This document shows positions 25,423 to 33,258 of a DNA stretch of 64,000 nucleotides, one piece after another. Under the pieces are notes generated by a model. It had not been told where the DNA came from. It did not search any database and saw nothing but the letters and a program-made list of their open reading frames with translations. The first letter of the stretch is position 1; every line of letters starts with the position of its first letter. Source of the DNA: Catellatospora sichuanensis. Its GTDB lineage: Bacteria > Actinomycetota > Actinomycetes > Mycobacteriales > Micromonosporaceae. The stretch spans positions 292,238 to 356,237 of the forward strand of contig NZ_VIQO01000013.1 of NCBI RefSeq assembly GCF_007483665.1, in the 5' to 3' direction. The position numbers and the translations under genes were made by a program.

Positions 25423-26157
25423 ATGACCGTCTATCCCGATCGTGCGCCCTTCCTGCGCCCGACCTTCGGACGCTCCCCGAGCCTGCCGGTGCCGTCAGGA
25501 CCAGACACCGCCCCGCCGCCCGCCTCCCCGGCAGACTGGGCCCGCCGCCGCCGCGCCGACCGCGCCCTCCGGCGCATGTCGGCCGCCGAGGACCGCGCGG
25601 TGCACCGCCTCGGCCGCGACTGGCACGTCATCGAGTGGCCGCACGCCTTGCTCACCAGCCAAGCACAGGCCGCCGGCACAGCCAAGCCCCAGCCCTCCGA
25701 CGCCGGTTTCCTCGCCATCGGCCCCGGTGGCATCTTCAGCGTCTGCATCGCGCAGCACGGCCGCAGCCGCGTGCTCATCGCCGGTGACGTGGTGCAGATC
25801 AGCGGCCGCCGGCCGCCGTACATCTCGCAGGCCAGGCGGGACGCCAAGCGCGCCGCCAAGGCCATCTCCGCCGCGGTCGGCCAGGACATCAAGGTGTTCG
25901 CCGTGCTCGCCTTCGTCGGGAGTGGACCGATCAGCGTCAACGGCCTGCCCAAGGAATGCATCGTCACCTCGTACCGCGAGCTCGACAAGGTGCTCGACTC
26001 CACCGGCCGGCGGATCACCGGCACGACCGCCGAGAAGCTGTCCCAGGTGGCCCGCAACCCCGCGATCTGGGTCAATCAGCCATACGCCGCGGGCAGCGGT
26101 TACACCTGGCATCCGGAGGGCGCGACCCCCGGTGACAAGGGCACTGCGCGCGGGTAA
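25423..26157 (+). CDS. NERD-like domain protein (conserved hypothetical)
   Basis: 244-residue soluble protein. After a Pro-rich N-terminus and an Arg-rich helix (WARRRRADRALRRMSAAEDRAVHRLG), the core reads WHVIEWPHALLTSQ, GFLAIGPGGIFSVCIAQHGRSRVLIAGDVVQISGRRPPYISQARRDAKRAAKAI and VFAVLAFVG. This resembles the nuclease-related NERD domain, where a D(h)hhhhG...G(h)hxhD/E motif precedes an R-rich helix, but the acidic catalytic residue is unclear; it may be catalytically inactive. The ATG has CGGAGG upstream. It is followed 11 nt later by a PAS-like gene. Confidence 0.62.
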   Translation: MTVYPDRAPFLRPTFGRSPSLPVPSGPDTAPPPASPADWARRRRADRALRRMSAAEDRAVHRLGRDWHVIEWPHALLTSQAQAAGTAKPQPSDAGFLAIGPGGIFSVCIAQHGRSRVLIAGDVVQISGRRPPYISQARRDAKRAAKAISAAVGQDIKVFAVLAFVGSGPISVNGLPKECIVTSYRELDKVLDSTGRRITGTTAEKLSQVARNPAIWVNQPYAAGSGYTWHPEGATPGDKGTARG

Positions 26158-26168
26158 CGTGAGCAGCG

Positions 26169-26597
26169 ATGACCCACATCGAGCTCTCCCTCTCCCCGTT
26201 GGAGCCGACCGCCGTCGACCCGCTGCGCAGCTGGTCGGTGCCGGTTTCCTCGGCCGAGGAGTCCTGTTTGGTCATCGACGCCGACGGTGTCATCGTCGCC
26301 GCCTCCACCCCCTGGGTCCGGCTGCTCTCGGTGGAGCAGCCCAGTGAGCTGGCCGGACAATACGTGCGCGACGTGCTGTGCCTGATCGACTTCACCGCCG
26401 CCGGCAACGAGCTGGGTGAAGCAGAGCGCGAGCAGATCCCCCCACTGCTCGCGCTCACCTCCAAGCGTCCCGCGCGAGGCCTGCTGCGGGTGCGCGCGCC
26501 GCAGGGCGCACCCAGCCGCACCCTCGACGCCGTCGCCACACCGCTGTGGCAGGGCGGCCAGGTCGTCGGCTCACTCAGCTTCTTCGCGGCGGTATGA
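26169..26597 (+). CDS. PAS-like domain protein
   Basis: 142-residue protein that looks like a single PAS fold: ESCLVIDADGVIVAASTPWVRLLSV, LAGQYVRDVLCLIDF, then LLRVRAPQGAPSRTLDAVATPLWQGGQVVGSLSFF. No effector domain is attached. It may serve as a stand-alone sensor or adaptor. It lies 11 nt after the NERD-like gene and is probably co-transcribed with it. Confidence 0.65.
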   Translation: MTHIELSLSPLEPTAVDPLRSWSVPVSSAEESCLVIDADGVIVAASTPWVRLLSVEQPSELAGQYVRDVLCLIDFTAAGNELGEAEREQIPPLLALTSKRPARGLLRVRAPQGAPSRTLDAVATPLWQGGQVVGSLSFFAAV

Positions 26598-26620
26598 CCG
26601 CGGGTATGGCCAACGCGCGC

Positions 26621-26626
26621 TAGTCT
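26621..26626 (+). promoter_or_regulatory. -10 box for leaderless lipoprotein gene
   Basis: TAGTCT, 8 nt, ATG at 26635. No ribosome binding site. Confidence 0.4.
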
Positions 26627-26634
26627 CGTTCCCC

Positions 26635-27150
26635 ATGCCCCTGCGTCCAACCCGTCCGTCCACCCCGGCTCTTCCGCTCGCCACCGCGTGCCTGGTCGGA
26701 GCGGCTCTGCTCAGCGGCTGCGGGGTTCCGCCCGAGCTGCAGCCCAAGCCCGGCGGCACCGTGCCGCAGCCGTCCGTGTCACCCAGTGCGGTGACACTCC
26801 CGCCCAGCTTCAGCCTGCCGCCCTCGGCCCCGCCGAGCAGCCCCGGCCCCTTCCCCGAGCTGACCGTCACCGACTGCCAGGGCCGCCCCACCGGCGACCA
26901 GGTCATCGCCGCCGTGCGCCGTAAGTCGTCGATCCTGCCCGGTTCGGGCACGGTCACCGTGACGAGGCCCCCCGTCTGCGCCGGCACCTGGCAGTACACC
27001 GTGCTCACCGTGCCATCCCGCGAGCCCCTGCAGGTCGTCACGAAAGGCGCGCCCGCCTCGCTCGACCTCGTCACCGCGGGCACCGACATCTGCACGGTCG
27101 AGGTGCGCAACTTCGCCCCACCCGGCATCCGCATCGCCGCCGGCTGCTGA
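26635..27150 (+). CDS. Small secreted lipoprotein
   Basis: 171-residue exported protein. A signal peptide with lipobox LLSGC (Cys near residue 27) is followed by a Pro/Ser-rich spacer and a small domain with three Cys (LTVTDCQGRPTGDQVIAAVRRKS, RPPVCAGTWQYTVLTVP, GTDICTVEVRNF) and a terminal Cys. The spacing suggests two disulfides. No family was recognised. Confidence 0.75.
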   Translation: MPLRPTRPSTPALPLATACLVGAALLSGCGVPPELQPKPGGTVPQPSVSPSAVTLPPSFSLPPSAPPSSPGPFPELTVTDCQGRPTGDQVIAAVRRKSSILPGSGTVTVTRPPVCAGTWQYTVLTVPSREPLQVVTKGAPASLDLVTAGTDICTVEVRNFAPPGIRIAAGC

Positions 27151-27187
27151 CGCGGCGCAGCCTGCGGAAAGGGGTCGCGACCACAAC

Positions 27188-27278
27188 GCATTCGGCCGCC
27201 GACCTCACCCGCCGGGAGCGGAAGTCCGCGCAGCGGACGAGCGACCGGCGGGTAAGGGAGGCTTCCGAGGCCGAATGC
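27188..27278. repeat. Triple-nested hairpin upstream of pheA
   Basis: Three nested perfect stems: GCATTCGGCC / GGCCGAATGC (27188-27197 with 27269-27278), ACCCGCCGG / CCGGCGGGT (27207-27215 with 27245-27253) and GTCCGC / GCGGAC (27224-27229 with 27233-27238). A fourth local stem TGGCCGC-GGAT-GCGGCCA (27281-27298) follows at once. It is probably the terminator of the lipoprotein gene or a dispersed palindromic element. It lies upstream of the pheA transcription start, so it is not a pheA leader. Confidence 0.65.
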
Positions 27279-27306
27279 CGTGGCCGCGGATGCGGCCACC
27301 AATGGC

Positions 27307-27312
27307 TACGCT
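27307..27312 (+). promoter_or_regulatory. -10 box for leaderless pheA
   Basis: TACGCT, 6 nt, ATG at 27319; no ribosome binding site. Confidence 0.55.
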
Positions 27313-27318
27313 GAGGTC

Positions 27319-28275
27319 ATGCCTGGAGTCCCGCCCACCCGCTTCGTCTATCTCGGCCCGGAGAGCACCTTCGCTGAGCAGGCGCTGCTCACCATCCCGG
27401 CAGCCGGGCGAGGAATCCGCACGCCGACCCGCAGCGTCCCCGAGGCGCTGGAGGCCGTGCGTGCCGGCGAGGCCGACGCCGCGCTCGTGCCGTGGGAGAA
27501 CTCGATCGGCGGCGCGGTCGGCGTGACCCTGGACGAACTGGTCGACGGCGACCCGCTGGTGATCACCCGCGAGGTCGTCATCCCGGTGGAGTTCGTGCTC
27601 GCCGCCCGGTCCGCCACCTCGTTGGCCGAGGTGCGGTCGATCGCCGCGCATCCGCAGGCGTCCACCCAGTGCCGCGCCTGGCTGCGGGCGTACGCGCCGG
27701 ACGCGACCGTGGTCGACGTGCTCTCGAACGGTGCCGCGGCGGCCGGGGTGGCCGCGGGTGACTTCGACGCCGCGATCTGCGCGCCGATCGCCATCCAGCG
27801 TTTCGGCCTGCACCAGCTCGCCGACAAGATCGCCGACCACCCGGACGCCGCGACGCGCTTCGTGCTGCTGTCGCGGCCGGGCACGCCGCCGGAGCCGACC
27901 GGCAACGACCTCACCTCGCTGGCCGTCTGGATCTCCCACGACCGGGTCGGGGCGCTGCTGGCGGTCCTCACCGAGCTGGCCGTACGCGGGGTGAACCTGA
28001 CCCGGATCGAGTCCCGCCCGACCGGCGAGCGGCTCGGCCGCTACGTCTTCTTCCTCGACTGCACCGGCCACGTCGCCGAGGCCAGGGTCGGCGAGGCGCT
28101 GCAGGGCCTGCGTCGGATCTGCGCCGGAGTGCGCTTCCTCGGCTCGTATCCCCGGGCGGGCCTGCCCGGCGCGGCGCCGGAGCGACCGGTGCCGCCTCCG
28201 GCGGGACTGTCCGACCCGGACTACACCGACGCCGCCGCCTGGCTGGGCCGGCTGCGTCGGGGCGAGCTGTCCTGA
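27319..28275 (+). CDS. pheA: Prephenate dehydratase
   Basis: 318-residue cytosolic enzyme that converts prephenate to phenylpyruvate in phenylalanine synthesis. The dehydratase domain begins RFVYLGPESTFAEQAL, includes VPWENSIGGAVGVTLD and ends with the catalytic TRF motif (DAATRFVLLSRP). A C-terminal ACT regulatory domain follows with GALLAVLTELAVRGVNLTRIESRP, whose ESRP motif binds phenylalanine. The ATG at 27319 was chosen because of the -10 box 6 nt upstream. There is no fused chorismate mutase. It is followed by a zincin gene after 2 nt. Confidence 0.95.
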   Translation: MPGVPPTRFVYLGPESTFAEQALLTIPAAGRGIRTPTRSVPEALEAVRAGEADAALVPWENSIGGAVGVTLDELVDGDPLVITREVVIPVEFVLAARSATSLAEVRSIAAHPQASTQCRAWLRAYAPDATVVDVLSNGAAAAGVAAGDFDAAICAPIAIQRFGLHQLADKIADHPDAATRFVLLSRPGTPPEPTGNDLTSLAVWISHDRVGALLAVLTELAVRGVNLTRIESRPTGERLGRYVFFLDCTGHVAEARVGEALQGLRRICAGVRFLGSYPRAGLPGAAPERPVPPPAGLSDPDYTDAAAWLGRLRRGELS

Positions 28276-28277
28276 CC

Positions 28278-28631
28278 ATGCCGGTCGAGATGAGCCGGGA
28301 ACGCTTCGAGGAGCTGGTGGCCGACGCCCTCGACGAGGTCCCGCAGGAGCTGCTCAACCTGATGCGCAACGTCGTCATCCTGGTGGAGGACGAGTCGCCG
28401 CCCGGCGACCCGGAGCTGCTCGGCCTGTACGAGGGACACGCGCTCACCGATCGAGGCTGGGACTACGCCGGTGTGCTGCCCGACCGGATCACCATCTACC
28501 GGCACCCGATCCTGCGCATCTGCGACACGGACGACGACGTCGTCGAGGAGGTGGCGGTCACCGTGGTACACGAGATCGCGCACCACTTCGGCATCGACGA
28601 CCACCGGCTGCACGACCTGGGCTGGGGTTGA
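28278..28631 (+). CDS. Metallopeptidase-family (zincin-like) protein
   Basis: 117-residue member of the small actinobacterial zincin family (zincin_1). It has the HExxHxxGxxD signature VVHEIAHHFGIDDHRLHDLGW (His/Glu near residues 97-101). It starts MPVEMSRERFEELVADALDEVPQEL, the usual helical N-terminus of the family. It follows pheA by 2 nt and is presumably co-transcribed. Substrate and activity are unproven in the family. Confidence 0.88.
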   Translation: MPVEMSRERFEELVADALDEVPQELLNLMRNVVILVEDESPPGDPELLGLYEGHALTDRGWDYAGVLPDRITIYRHPILRICDTDDDVVEEVAVTVVHEIAHHFGIDDHRLHDLGWG

Positions 28632-28721
28632 TGGCCCGGAACCGCCCGTGGTTTCCCGGATCTTCACCCTGACCTTTGCCGATGAGTCACCAACACGACG
28701 TTGTTTCTTGTGCAGGTCAAC

Positions 28722-28727
28722 TACGCT
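28722..28727 (+). promoter_or_regulatory. -10 box of the AIM24 gene
   Basis: TACGCT with TTGTTT 15 nt upstream as a weak -35 (28701-28706). The leader is about 35 nt and includes GGAGG before the ATG at 28768. Confidence 0.5.
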
Positions 28728-28767
28728 CGGTGCGTTTCTCCGCCCCCGTTCTATGGAGGATGACGAC

Positions 28768-29502
28768 ATGCAGAGCGCACTCTTCGCTGCCGAAAACCTG
28801 GAGAAGGAGTCCGCGACTCCTGGTCTGACGCTGCAGAACTCGAAGATGCTGAAGATCGAGCTGAACGGCGAGGTCATGGCGCGCACCGGCGCGATGGTTG
28901 CCTACCAGGGCCAGGTGCAGTTCCAGGCGCTCGGCTCCGGAGGCGCGGCCAAGTGGCTCAAGAGCAAGATCACCGGTGAGGGCGTGCCGCTGATGAAGCT
29001 GTCCGGCCGCGGTGACGTGTTCCTGGCCGACCGGGCCGCGGACGTGCACCTGATCGACCTGGGTCCCGGCGACGCCCTCAGCGTCAACGGCACCAACGTG
29101 CTGGCCTTCGAGTCGACGCTGAACTACGACATCAAGATGGTCCAGGGCATGGGCATGTTCTCGGCGGCCGGCCTGTTCAACTGCGTCTTCTCGGGCCAGG
29201 GCCGGATCGCCATCACCACCAAGGGCACCCCGGTCGTGCTGACCGTGGACGCGCCCACCTACGCCGACCCCCAGGCGGCGATCTGCTGGTCGGCCAACCT
29301 GCAGACCGGCTACCACCGCGCCGAGCAGCTGGGCATCGGCACGCTGCTGGGCCGCAGCACCGGCGAGGCCTTCACGATGAGCTTCCAGGGCCAGGGCTTC
29401 GTCGTGGTGCAGCCGTCCGAGGAGCCCCCGGCGGGCATCGCGGGCGCCGGCGCCGGCCAGCAGCAGCAGGGCGGCCTGCTGGGCGGCCTGCTCGGCCAGT
29501 GA
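28768..29502 (+). CDS. AIM24 family protein
   Basis: 244-residue beta-rich protein of the AIM24/TIGR00266-like family. The mitochondrial member helps organise inner-membrane complexes; bacterial function is unknown. Visible pattern: MLKIELNGEVMARTGAMVAYQGQVQFQ, DVFLADRAADVHLIDLG, GMGMFSAAGLFNCVFSGQGRIAITTKGTPVVL, and a Gly/Gln-rich tail GLLGGLLGQ. The ATG at 28768 was chosen over the in-frame ATG at 28753 because GGAGG lies between them. A textbook terminator follows. Confidence 0.9.
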   Translation: MQSALFAAENLEKESATPGLTLQNSKMLKIELNGEVMARTGAMVAYQGQVQFQALGSGGAAKWLKSKITGEGVPLMKLSGRGDVFLADRAADVHLIDLGPGDALSVNGTNVLAFESTLNYDIKMVQGMGMFSAAGLFNCVFSGQGRIAITTKGTPVVLTVDAPTYADPQAAICWSANLQTGYHRAEQLGIGTLLGRSTGEAFTMSFQGQGFVVVQPSEEPPAGIAGAGAGQQQQGGLLGGLLGQ

Positions 29503-29526
29503 GCCGGCGGACGGTGACTTAGCGGC

Positions 29527-29557
29527 AGGCCCCTCCTTCGGGAGGGGCCTGTTTTTT
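29527..29557 (+). terminator. Rho-independent terminator after the AIM24 gene
   Basis: AGGCCCCTCC-TTCG-GGAGGGGCCT perfect 10-bp stem with a UUCG tetraloop, followed by G and T6. It is the only classic U-tract terminator in the window. Confidence 0.95.
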
Positions 29558-29582
29558 CAGCTCTGCATGGCATGATTCGCCC

Positions 29583-30254
29583 ATGTCCGAGGAACTCGAT
29601 GTGGTGGAGTTCGGCCCGGCCCCGGCACCGGTGACCCGCCGTCGCCCCGACTGGCGTGCGATGACGACAGACTCCCGGTTGACCACAGGCCTCGTCGTGC
29701 TCGGCGGCGCGGCGGCGGTCGCGTCGCTGGTGGGCGAGTGGCAGGTCATCGACACCACCCGCTCCGGTGACGAGTATTTCGCCAGCATCCCGCGCGTGAC
29801 CAGCTCGGTCTGGTCGACGATCGGCGGTACGCCGTACCTGGGCGGGCTGATGCTGCTCGGTGCGGCGACCGCGGTGGCGCTGTTCGGCCCGCCCGCGGCG
29901 CGGGCGATCGCGCGGATGGTCGCGCTCGGCACCTCGGCCGTGCTGGTCATGTTGCTCGCGGCCCTGGCGAGCGTGCTCGGCTCGACCAGTGAACTGCCGC
30001 GCGTCTTCGGCGGGTTCATGAACGAGGAACTGCTGTCGCGCTTCAGTTCCAGCCCCGGGCGCGGCATGTGGGCGGCGCTCGCGGCCGTGGCGCTGCTGGG
30101 GCTCGCCATGCTGTCCGCGCACCGGCGTGAACCCGAGCCGCCGGCCGGCCGGCATGCCGCGGTCGAGGACGAGGACGAGGAACCCGACGACCACGAGTCG
30201 GGCGACATCGAATTGACGGTCACCACCGCCGCGCCGTTCTTACGGCAATACTGA
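29583..30254 (+). CDS. Integral membrane protein, four predicted helices
   Basis: 223-residue membrane protein of unknown function. Hydrophobic spans lie near residues 35-55 ([18 protein letters not shown]), 83-105 ([16 protein letters not shown]), 113-137 ([19 protein letters not shown]) and 162-180 ([17 protein letters not shown]). The C-terminal cytoplasmic tail is strongly acidic ([17 protein letters not shown]). It is apparently leaderless: CATGAT then 6 nt and ATG. It sits between the AIM24 terminator and serS. Confidence 0.72.
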   Translation: MSEELDVVEFGPAPAPVTRRRPDWRAMTTDSRLTTGLVVLGGAAAVASLVGEWQVIDTTRSGDEYFASIPRVTSSVWSTIGGTPYLGGLMLLGAATAVALFGPPAARAIARMVALGTSAVLVMLLAALASVLGSTSELPRVFGGFMNEELLSRFSSSPGRGMWAALAAVALLGLAMLSAHRREPEPPAGRHAAVEDEDEEPDDHESGDIELTVTTAAPFLRQY

Positions 30255-30278
30255 CGCGAAGCTCCGAACGCGGGCCGG

Positions 30279-30284
30279 TACGCT
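30279..30284 (+). promoter_or_regulatory. -10 box for leaderless serS
   Basis: TACGCT, 7 nt, GTG at 30292; no ribosome binding site and no room for a T-box leader. Confidence 0.55.
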
Positions 30285-30291
30285 TTTCGAC

Positions 30292-31563
30292 GTGATTGAT
30301 CTGCGTCTGCTCCGCGAGGACCCTGAGACCGTACGAGCCAGCCAGCGCCTGCGCGGCGACTCCGTCGACTCCGTCGACGACCTGCTGCGCGCCGACGAGG
30401 CCCGGCGGTCCGCGGTGGCCTCCTTCGAGGCCCTGCGGGGCGAGCAGAAGCAGCTCGGCAAGCTGATGCCGAAGGCGACCGGCGACGAGAAGACAGCGCT
30501 GCTGGCCCGGACCAAGGACCTCGCCGCCGAGGTGAAGGCGGCCGAGGCCGCGGTCAACGAGGCCGAGCAGGCACTGCGGACCGCGCAGTTCGCGATCGCG
30601 AACGTGGTGCAGGACGGTGCGCCCGGCGGCGGCGAGGACGACTACGTCGTGCTGCGCGAGGTCGGCGACCGTCCGGTCTTCGACAACCCGCGCGACCACC
30701 TGGCGCTGGGCGAGCTGCTGGGCGCGATCGACACCGAGCGCGGCGCGAAGGTCTCGGGCGCCCGCTTCTACTACATGACCGGGGTGGGCGCGCTGCTCCA
30801 GCTCGGTTTGCTCCAGATGGGCCTGTGGCAGTCGGTGGAGGCCGGGTTCACGCCGATGATCCCGCCGGTGCTGGTCAAGCCGGAGTCGATGGAGGGCACC
30901 GGTTTCCTCGGCTCGCACGCCGCCGAGGTCTACCATCTGCCCGCCGACGACCTGTACCTGGTCGGCACGAGCGAGGTGCCGCTGGCGGCGTACCACAAGG
31001 ACGAGATCCTGAACCTGGCCGCCGGGCCGCAGCGTTATGCCGGCTGGTCGAGCTGCTTCCGCCGGGAGGCGGGCTCGTACGGCAAGGACACCCGCGGCAT
31101 CATCCGGGTGCACCAGTTCGACAAGGTCGAGATGTTCTCGTACTGCGACCCGGCGGAGGCCGCCGAGGAGCACCTGCGCCTGCTGGCGTGGGAGGAGGAG
31201 ATGCTCGGCAAGCTGGAGCTGGCCTACCGGGTGATCGACGTGGCCGCGGGCGACCTCGGTTCGTCGGCGGCGCGCAAGTTCGACTGCGAGGCCTGGCTGC
31301 CCACCCAGAACCGGTACATGGAGGTCACCTCGACCTCCAACTGCACCACGTTCCAGGCCCGCCGCCTGAACACCCGCTTCCGCGACGCCGACGGCCGCAC
31401 CCAGACCGCCGCGACACTCAACGGCACGCTGGCCACCACACGCATGCTCGTGGCGCTCCTGGAGCAGCACCAGCAGCCGGACGGCTCGGTGCGGGTGCCC
31501 AAGGCACTCCAGCCGTTCGTGGGCGGCCGCGACGTACTGGAGCCCGCCAAGGCAGGGTCCTGA
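30292..31563 (+). CDS. serS: Seryl-tRNA synthetase
   Basis: 423-residue class II synthetase that charges tRNA-Ser and tRNA-Sec. It starts [15 protein letters not shown], followed by the long antiparallel coiled coil (about 30-110) that grips the tRNA, then motif 2 ([28 protein letters not shown]) and motif 3 ([17 protein letters not shown]). The TSEVPL serine-binding segment is present. Length is typical. The GTG start follows a -10 box by 7 nt. A HAD gene starts 5 nt after the stop. Confidence 0.97.
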   Translation: MIDLRLLREDPETVRASQRLRGDSVDSVDDLLRADEARRSAVASFEALRGEQKQLGKLMPKATGDEKTALLARTKDLAAEVKAAEAAVNEAEQALRTAQFAIANVVQDGAPGGGEDDYVVLREVGDRPVFDNPRDHLALGELLGAIDTERGAKVSGARFYYMTGVGALLQLGLLQMGLWQSVEAGFTPMIPPVLVKPESMEGTGFLGSHAAEVYHLPADDLYLVGTSEVPLAAYHKDEILNLAAGPQRYAGWSSCFRREAGSYGKDTRGIIRVHQFDKVEMFSYCDPAEAAEEHLRLLAWEEEMLGKLELAYRVIDVAAGDLGSSAARKFDCEAWLPTQNRYMEVTSTSNCTTFQARRLNTRFRDADGRTQTAATLNGTLATTRMLVALLEQHQQPDGSVRVPKALQPFVGGRDVLEPAKAGS

Positions 31564-31568
31564 ACGGC

Positions 31569-32474
31569 GTGCCCGACCACGGGGGTTCGGGGCACGTCGA
31601 GGTGCCGGCACGCGACGCGACCGGCCGGGCCGAGCTGCGCAGCGACGGGCTGCGGCCGCGCGGGCTGCCGAAGCTGGTCGCCACCGATCTGGACGGCACC
31701 GTCGTCCGGTCGGACGAGACCGTCAGCGGGTTCACCCACGCCGTCTTCGACCGGGTGCGCGCGGCCGGTGTCCCCATCGTGGGCGCCACCGGCCGCGGTC
31801 CCCGGTTGGAGGAACTGAGCCGGATCGACCTGCCGCACGCGGACCTGCTGGTGCTCGGCGGCGGCGGGCGGGTGCTCGACCTGCGCGACCCGTCCGCACC
31901 GCGGGTGCTGCGCGACGCGCGGCTGCCCGGGCCGGTCGTCGCCGGGCTGGTCGAAGCGCTGGAGAACCGGCTCGGGCCGGTGAAGCTGCTGGTCGAGGTG
32001 CTGGACGCGCAGCGGGCTCCGCTGTGGGGCGACGACGTGGACGACTGGCCGTATCCGGACGACCTGAAGTTCCGGCCGCGCGAGGAGTCGCTCTGCTACG
32101 ACGTCATCAAGGCGTTCGTGAAGACCGACGACACGGACTCCGACACGCTGCTGCGGACCGCTCGCAGTCTGGTGGCACCCGAGGTCGCCGCGTTCACGCA
32201 CTCGGGCCTGGGCTGGGTGGAGGTGACGCCGCCCGGCGTCGACAAGGCGACCGGGCTGGCCGTGGTCGCCGCCGAGCTGGGCATCGATCCCGCCGACGTG
32301 CTGGTCTTCGGGGACATGCCGAACGACATCCCGATGTTCGAGTGGGCCGGCCACCGGGTCGCGGTGGCCAACGCCCACCCCGAGATCCTGGCTCTCGCCG
32401 ACGAGGTCACCCTCTCCAACGACCGCGACGGCGTAGCCGTCTACCTAGACGAACTCCTCAAACGCGAAGCCTGA
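31569..32474 (+). CDS. Cof-type HAD hydrolase
   Basis: 301-residue HAD phosphatase. Motif I is LVATDLDGTVVRSD (nucleophile Asp near 42), motif II is IVGATGRG, and the C-terminal motif IV is VLVFGDMPNDIPMFEWAG with a preceding VDKATGL Lys, the arrangement of Cof/type IIB sugar-phosphate phosphatases. Substrate unknown. The GTG at 31569 starts a 35-residue low-complexity lead; later GTG starts are possible. It is probably co-transcribed with serS. Confidence 0.88.
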   Translation: MPDHGGSGHVEVPARDATGRAELRSDGLRPRGLPKLVATDLDGTVVRSDETVSGFTHAVFDRVRAAGVPIVGATGRGPRLEELSRIDLPHADLLVLGGGGRVLDLRDPSAPRVLRDARLPGPVVAGLVEALENRLGPVKLLVEVLDAQRAPLWGDDVDDWPYPDDLKFRPREESLCYDVIKAFVKTDDTDSDTLLRTARSLVAPEVAAFTHSGLGWVEVTPPGVDKATGLAVVAAELGIDPADVLVFGDMPNDIPMFEWAGHRVAVANAHPEILALADEVTLSNDRDGVAVYLDELLKREA

Positions 32475-32521
32475 CCGGCCTCGGTCCGCCGACCCAGCCA
32501 CACCCAGCCACACCCAGCCGC

Positions 32522-32575
32522 ATTCTTAAAGAGTCGCGCCTTCGCCAATCGCAGAAGGCGCGAGTCTTCAAGAAT
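32522..32575. terminator. Long imperfect palindrome between convergent genes
   Basis: 22-bp arms 32522-32543 and 32554-32575 (ATTCTT...GTCGCGCCTTC / GAAGGCGCGA...AAGAAT) with two mismatches and a 10-nt loop. It separates the HAD gene from bpa and has AT-rich ends in both directions, so it can end both transcripts. Confidence 0.7.
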
Positions 32576-32629
32576 TGCGCGAGACGGCCGGGGCCCGAGG
32601 TGGGCCGGGTGGGCGTGGGGGCGGTGGGG

Positions 32630-33160
32630 TTAGAGGTATTGGCCGGTGCTGGTGGATTTGGTGGGGTCGGGGTGGGTGCCGGGCGGCAGGGCGGGCATGT
32701 TGCGCATGTGCTCCAGCTGCATGCGGGCGGCCATCTGCTGGGCCACCAGGGCCGCCTGAATGCCGTGGAAGAGGCCCTCCAGCCAGCCGACCAGCTGCGC
32801 CTGTGCGATGCGCAGCTCGGACTCCGACGGCGTCGCACCCTCGGTGAAGTCGACCGAGATCCGCTCCAGCTCGTCGCGCAGCTCGGGGGAGAGGCCGTCC
32901 TCCAACTCGACGATCGAGCGACGGTGGATCTCCACCAGGCGCTGGCGGCCGGCCTCGTCGAGGGGTGCGGCGCGCACCTCCTCCAGCAACTGTTTGATCA
33001 TGCTGCCGATACGCATGACCTTGGCTGGTTGCTCGATGAGGTGGCTCGGATCCTCCTCGCGCCCGGTGGCGCCGTCAGGGTTGACCTCGACCGTGCCGAT
33101 GGGCTGTCCGTCCGGACCGACGACCACGACACTCTTCTCCTCGGGATGCTGCTGGCTCAC
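32630..33160 (-). CDS. bpa: Bacterial proteasome activator Bpa (PafE)
   Basis: 176-residue ATP-independent activator of the actinobacterial 20S proteasome. It forms a dodecameric ring whose C-termini insert into alpha-ring pockets. The family core is very clear: LIEQPAKVMRIGSMIKQLLEEVRAAPLDEAGRQRL, then ELEDGLSPELRDELERIS, then SELRIAQAQLVGWLEGLFHGIQAAL. The protein ends STGQYL, the proteasome-docking GQYL motif shared with Mpa/ARC. GTG at 33160 (MSQQHPEEKS) was chosen because GAGGAGG lies 5 nt upstream; an in-frame ATG at 33190 is the alternative. Substrates of the family include HspR in mycobacteria, whose gene is in this window. Confidence 0.95.
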   Translation of the reverse strand: MSQQHPEEKSVVVVGPDGQPIGTVEVNPDGATGREEDPSHLIEQPAKVMRIGSMIKQLLEEVRAAPLDEAGRQRLVEIHRRSIVELEDGLSPELRDELERISVDFTEGATPSESELRIAQAQLVGWLEGLFHGIQAALVAQQMAARMQLEHMRNMPALPPGTHPDPTKSTSTGQYL

Positions 33161-33258
33161 CACGACCTCCTCAGCGTCGAACCCACCCATCCTAGATCCC
33201 GAGACACAGGCCTATGTTGATCATTGACGGGAGACCCGCGACACGGTAGAACGCCACA

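Noticed and set aside
30255..30291. T-box leader for serS
   Set aside because: The gap is 37 bp with a -10 box 7 nt before the start codon; no room for a T-box.
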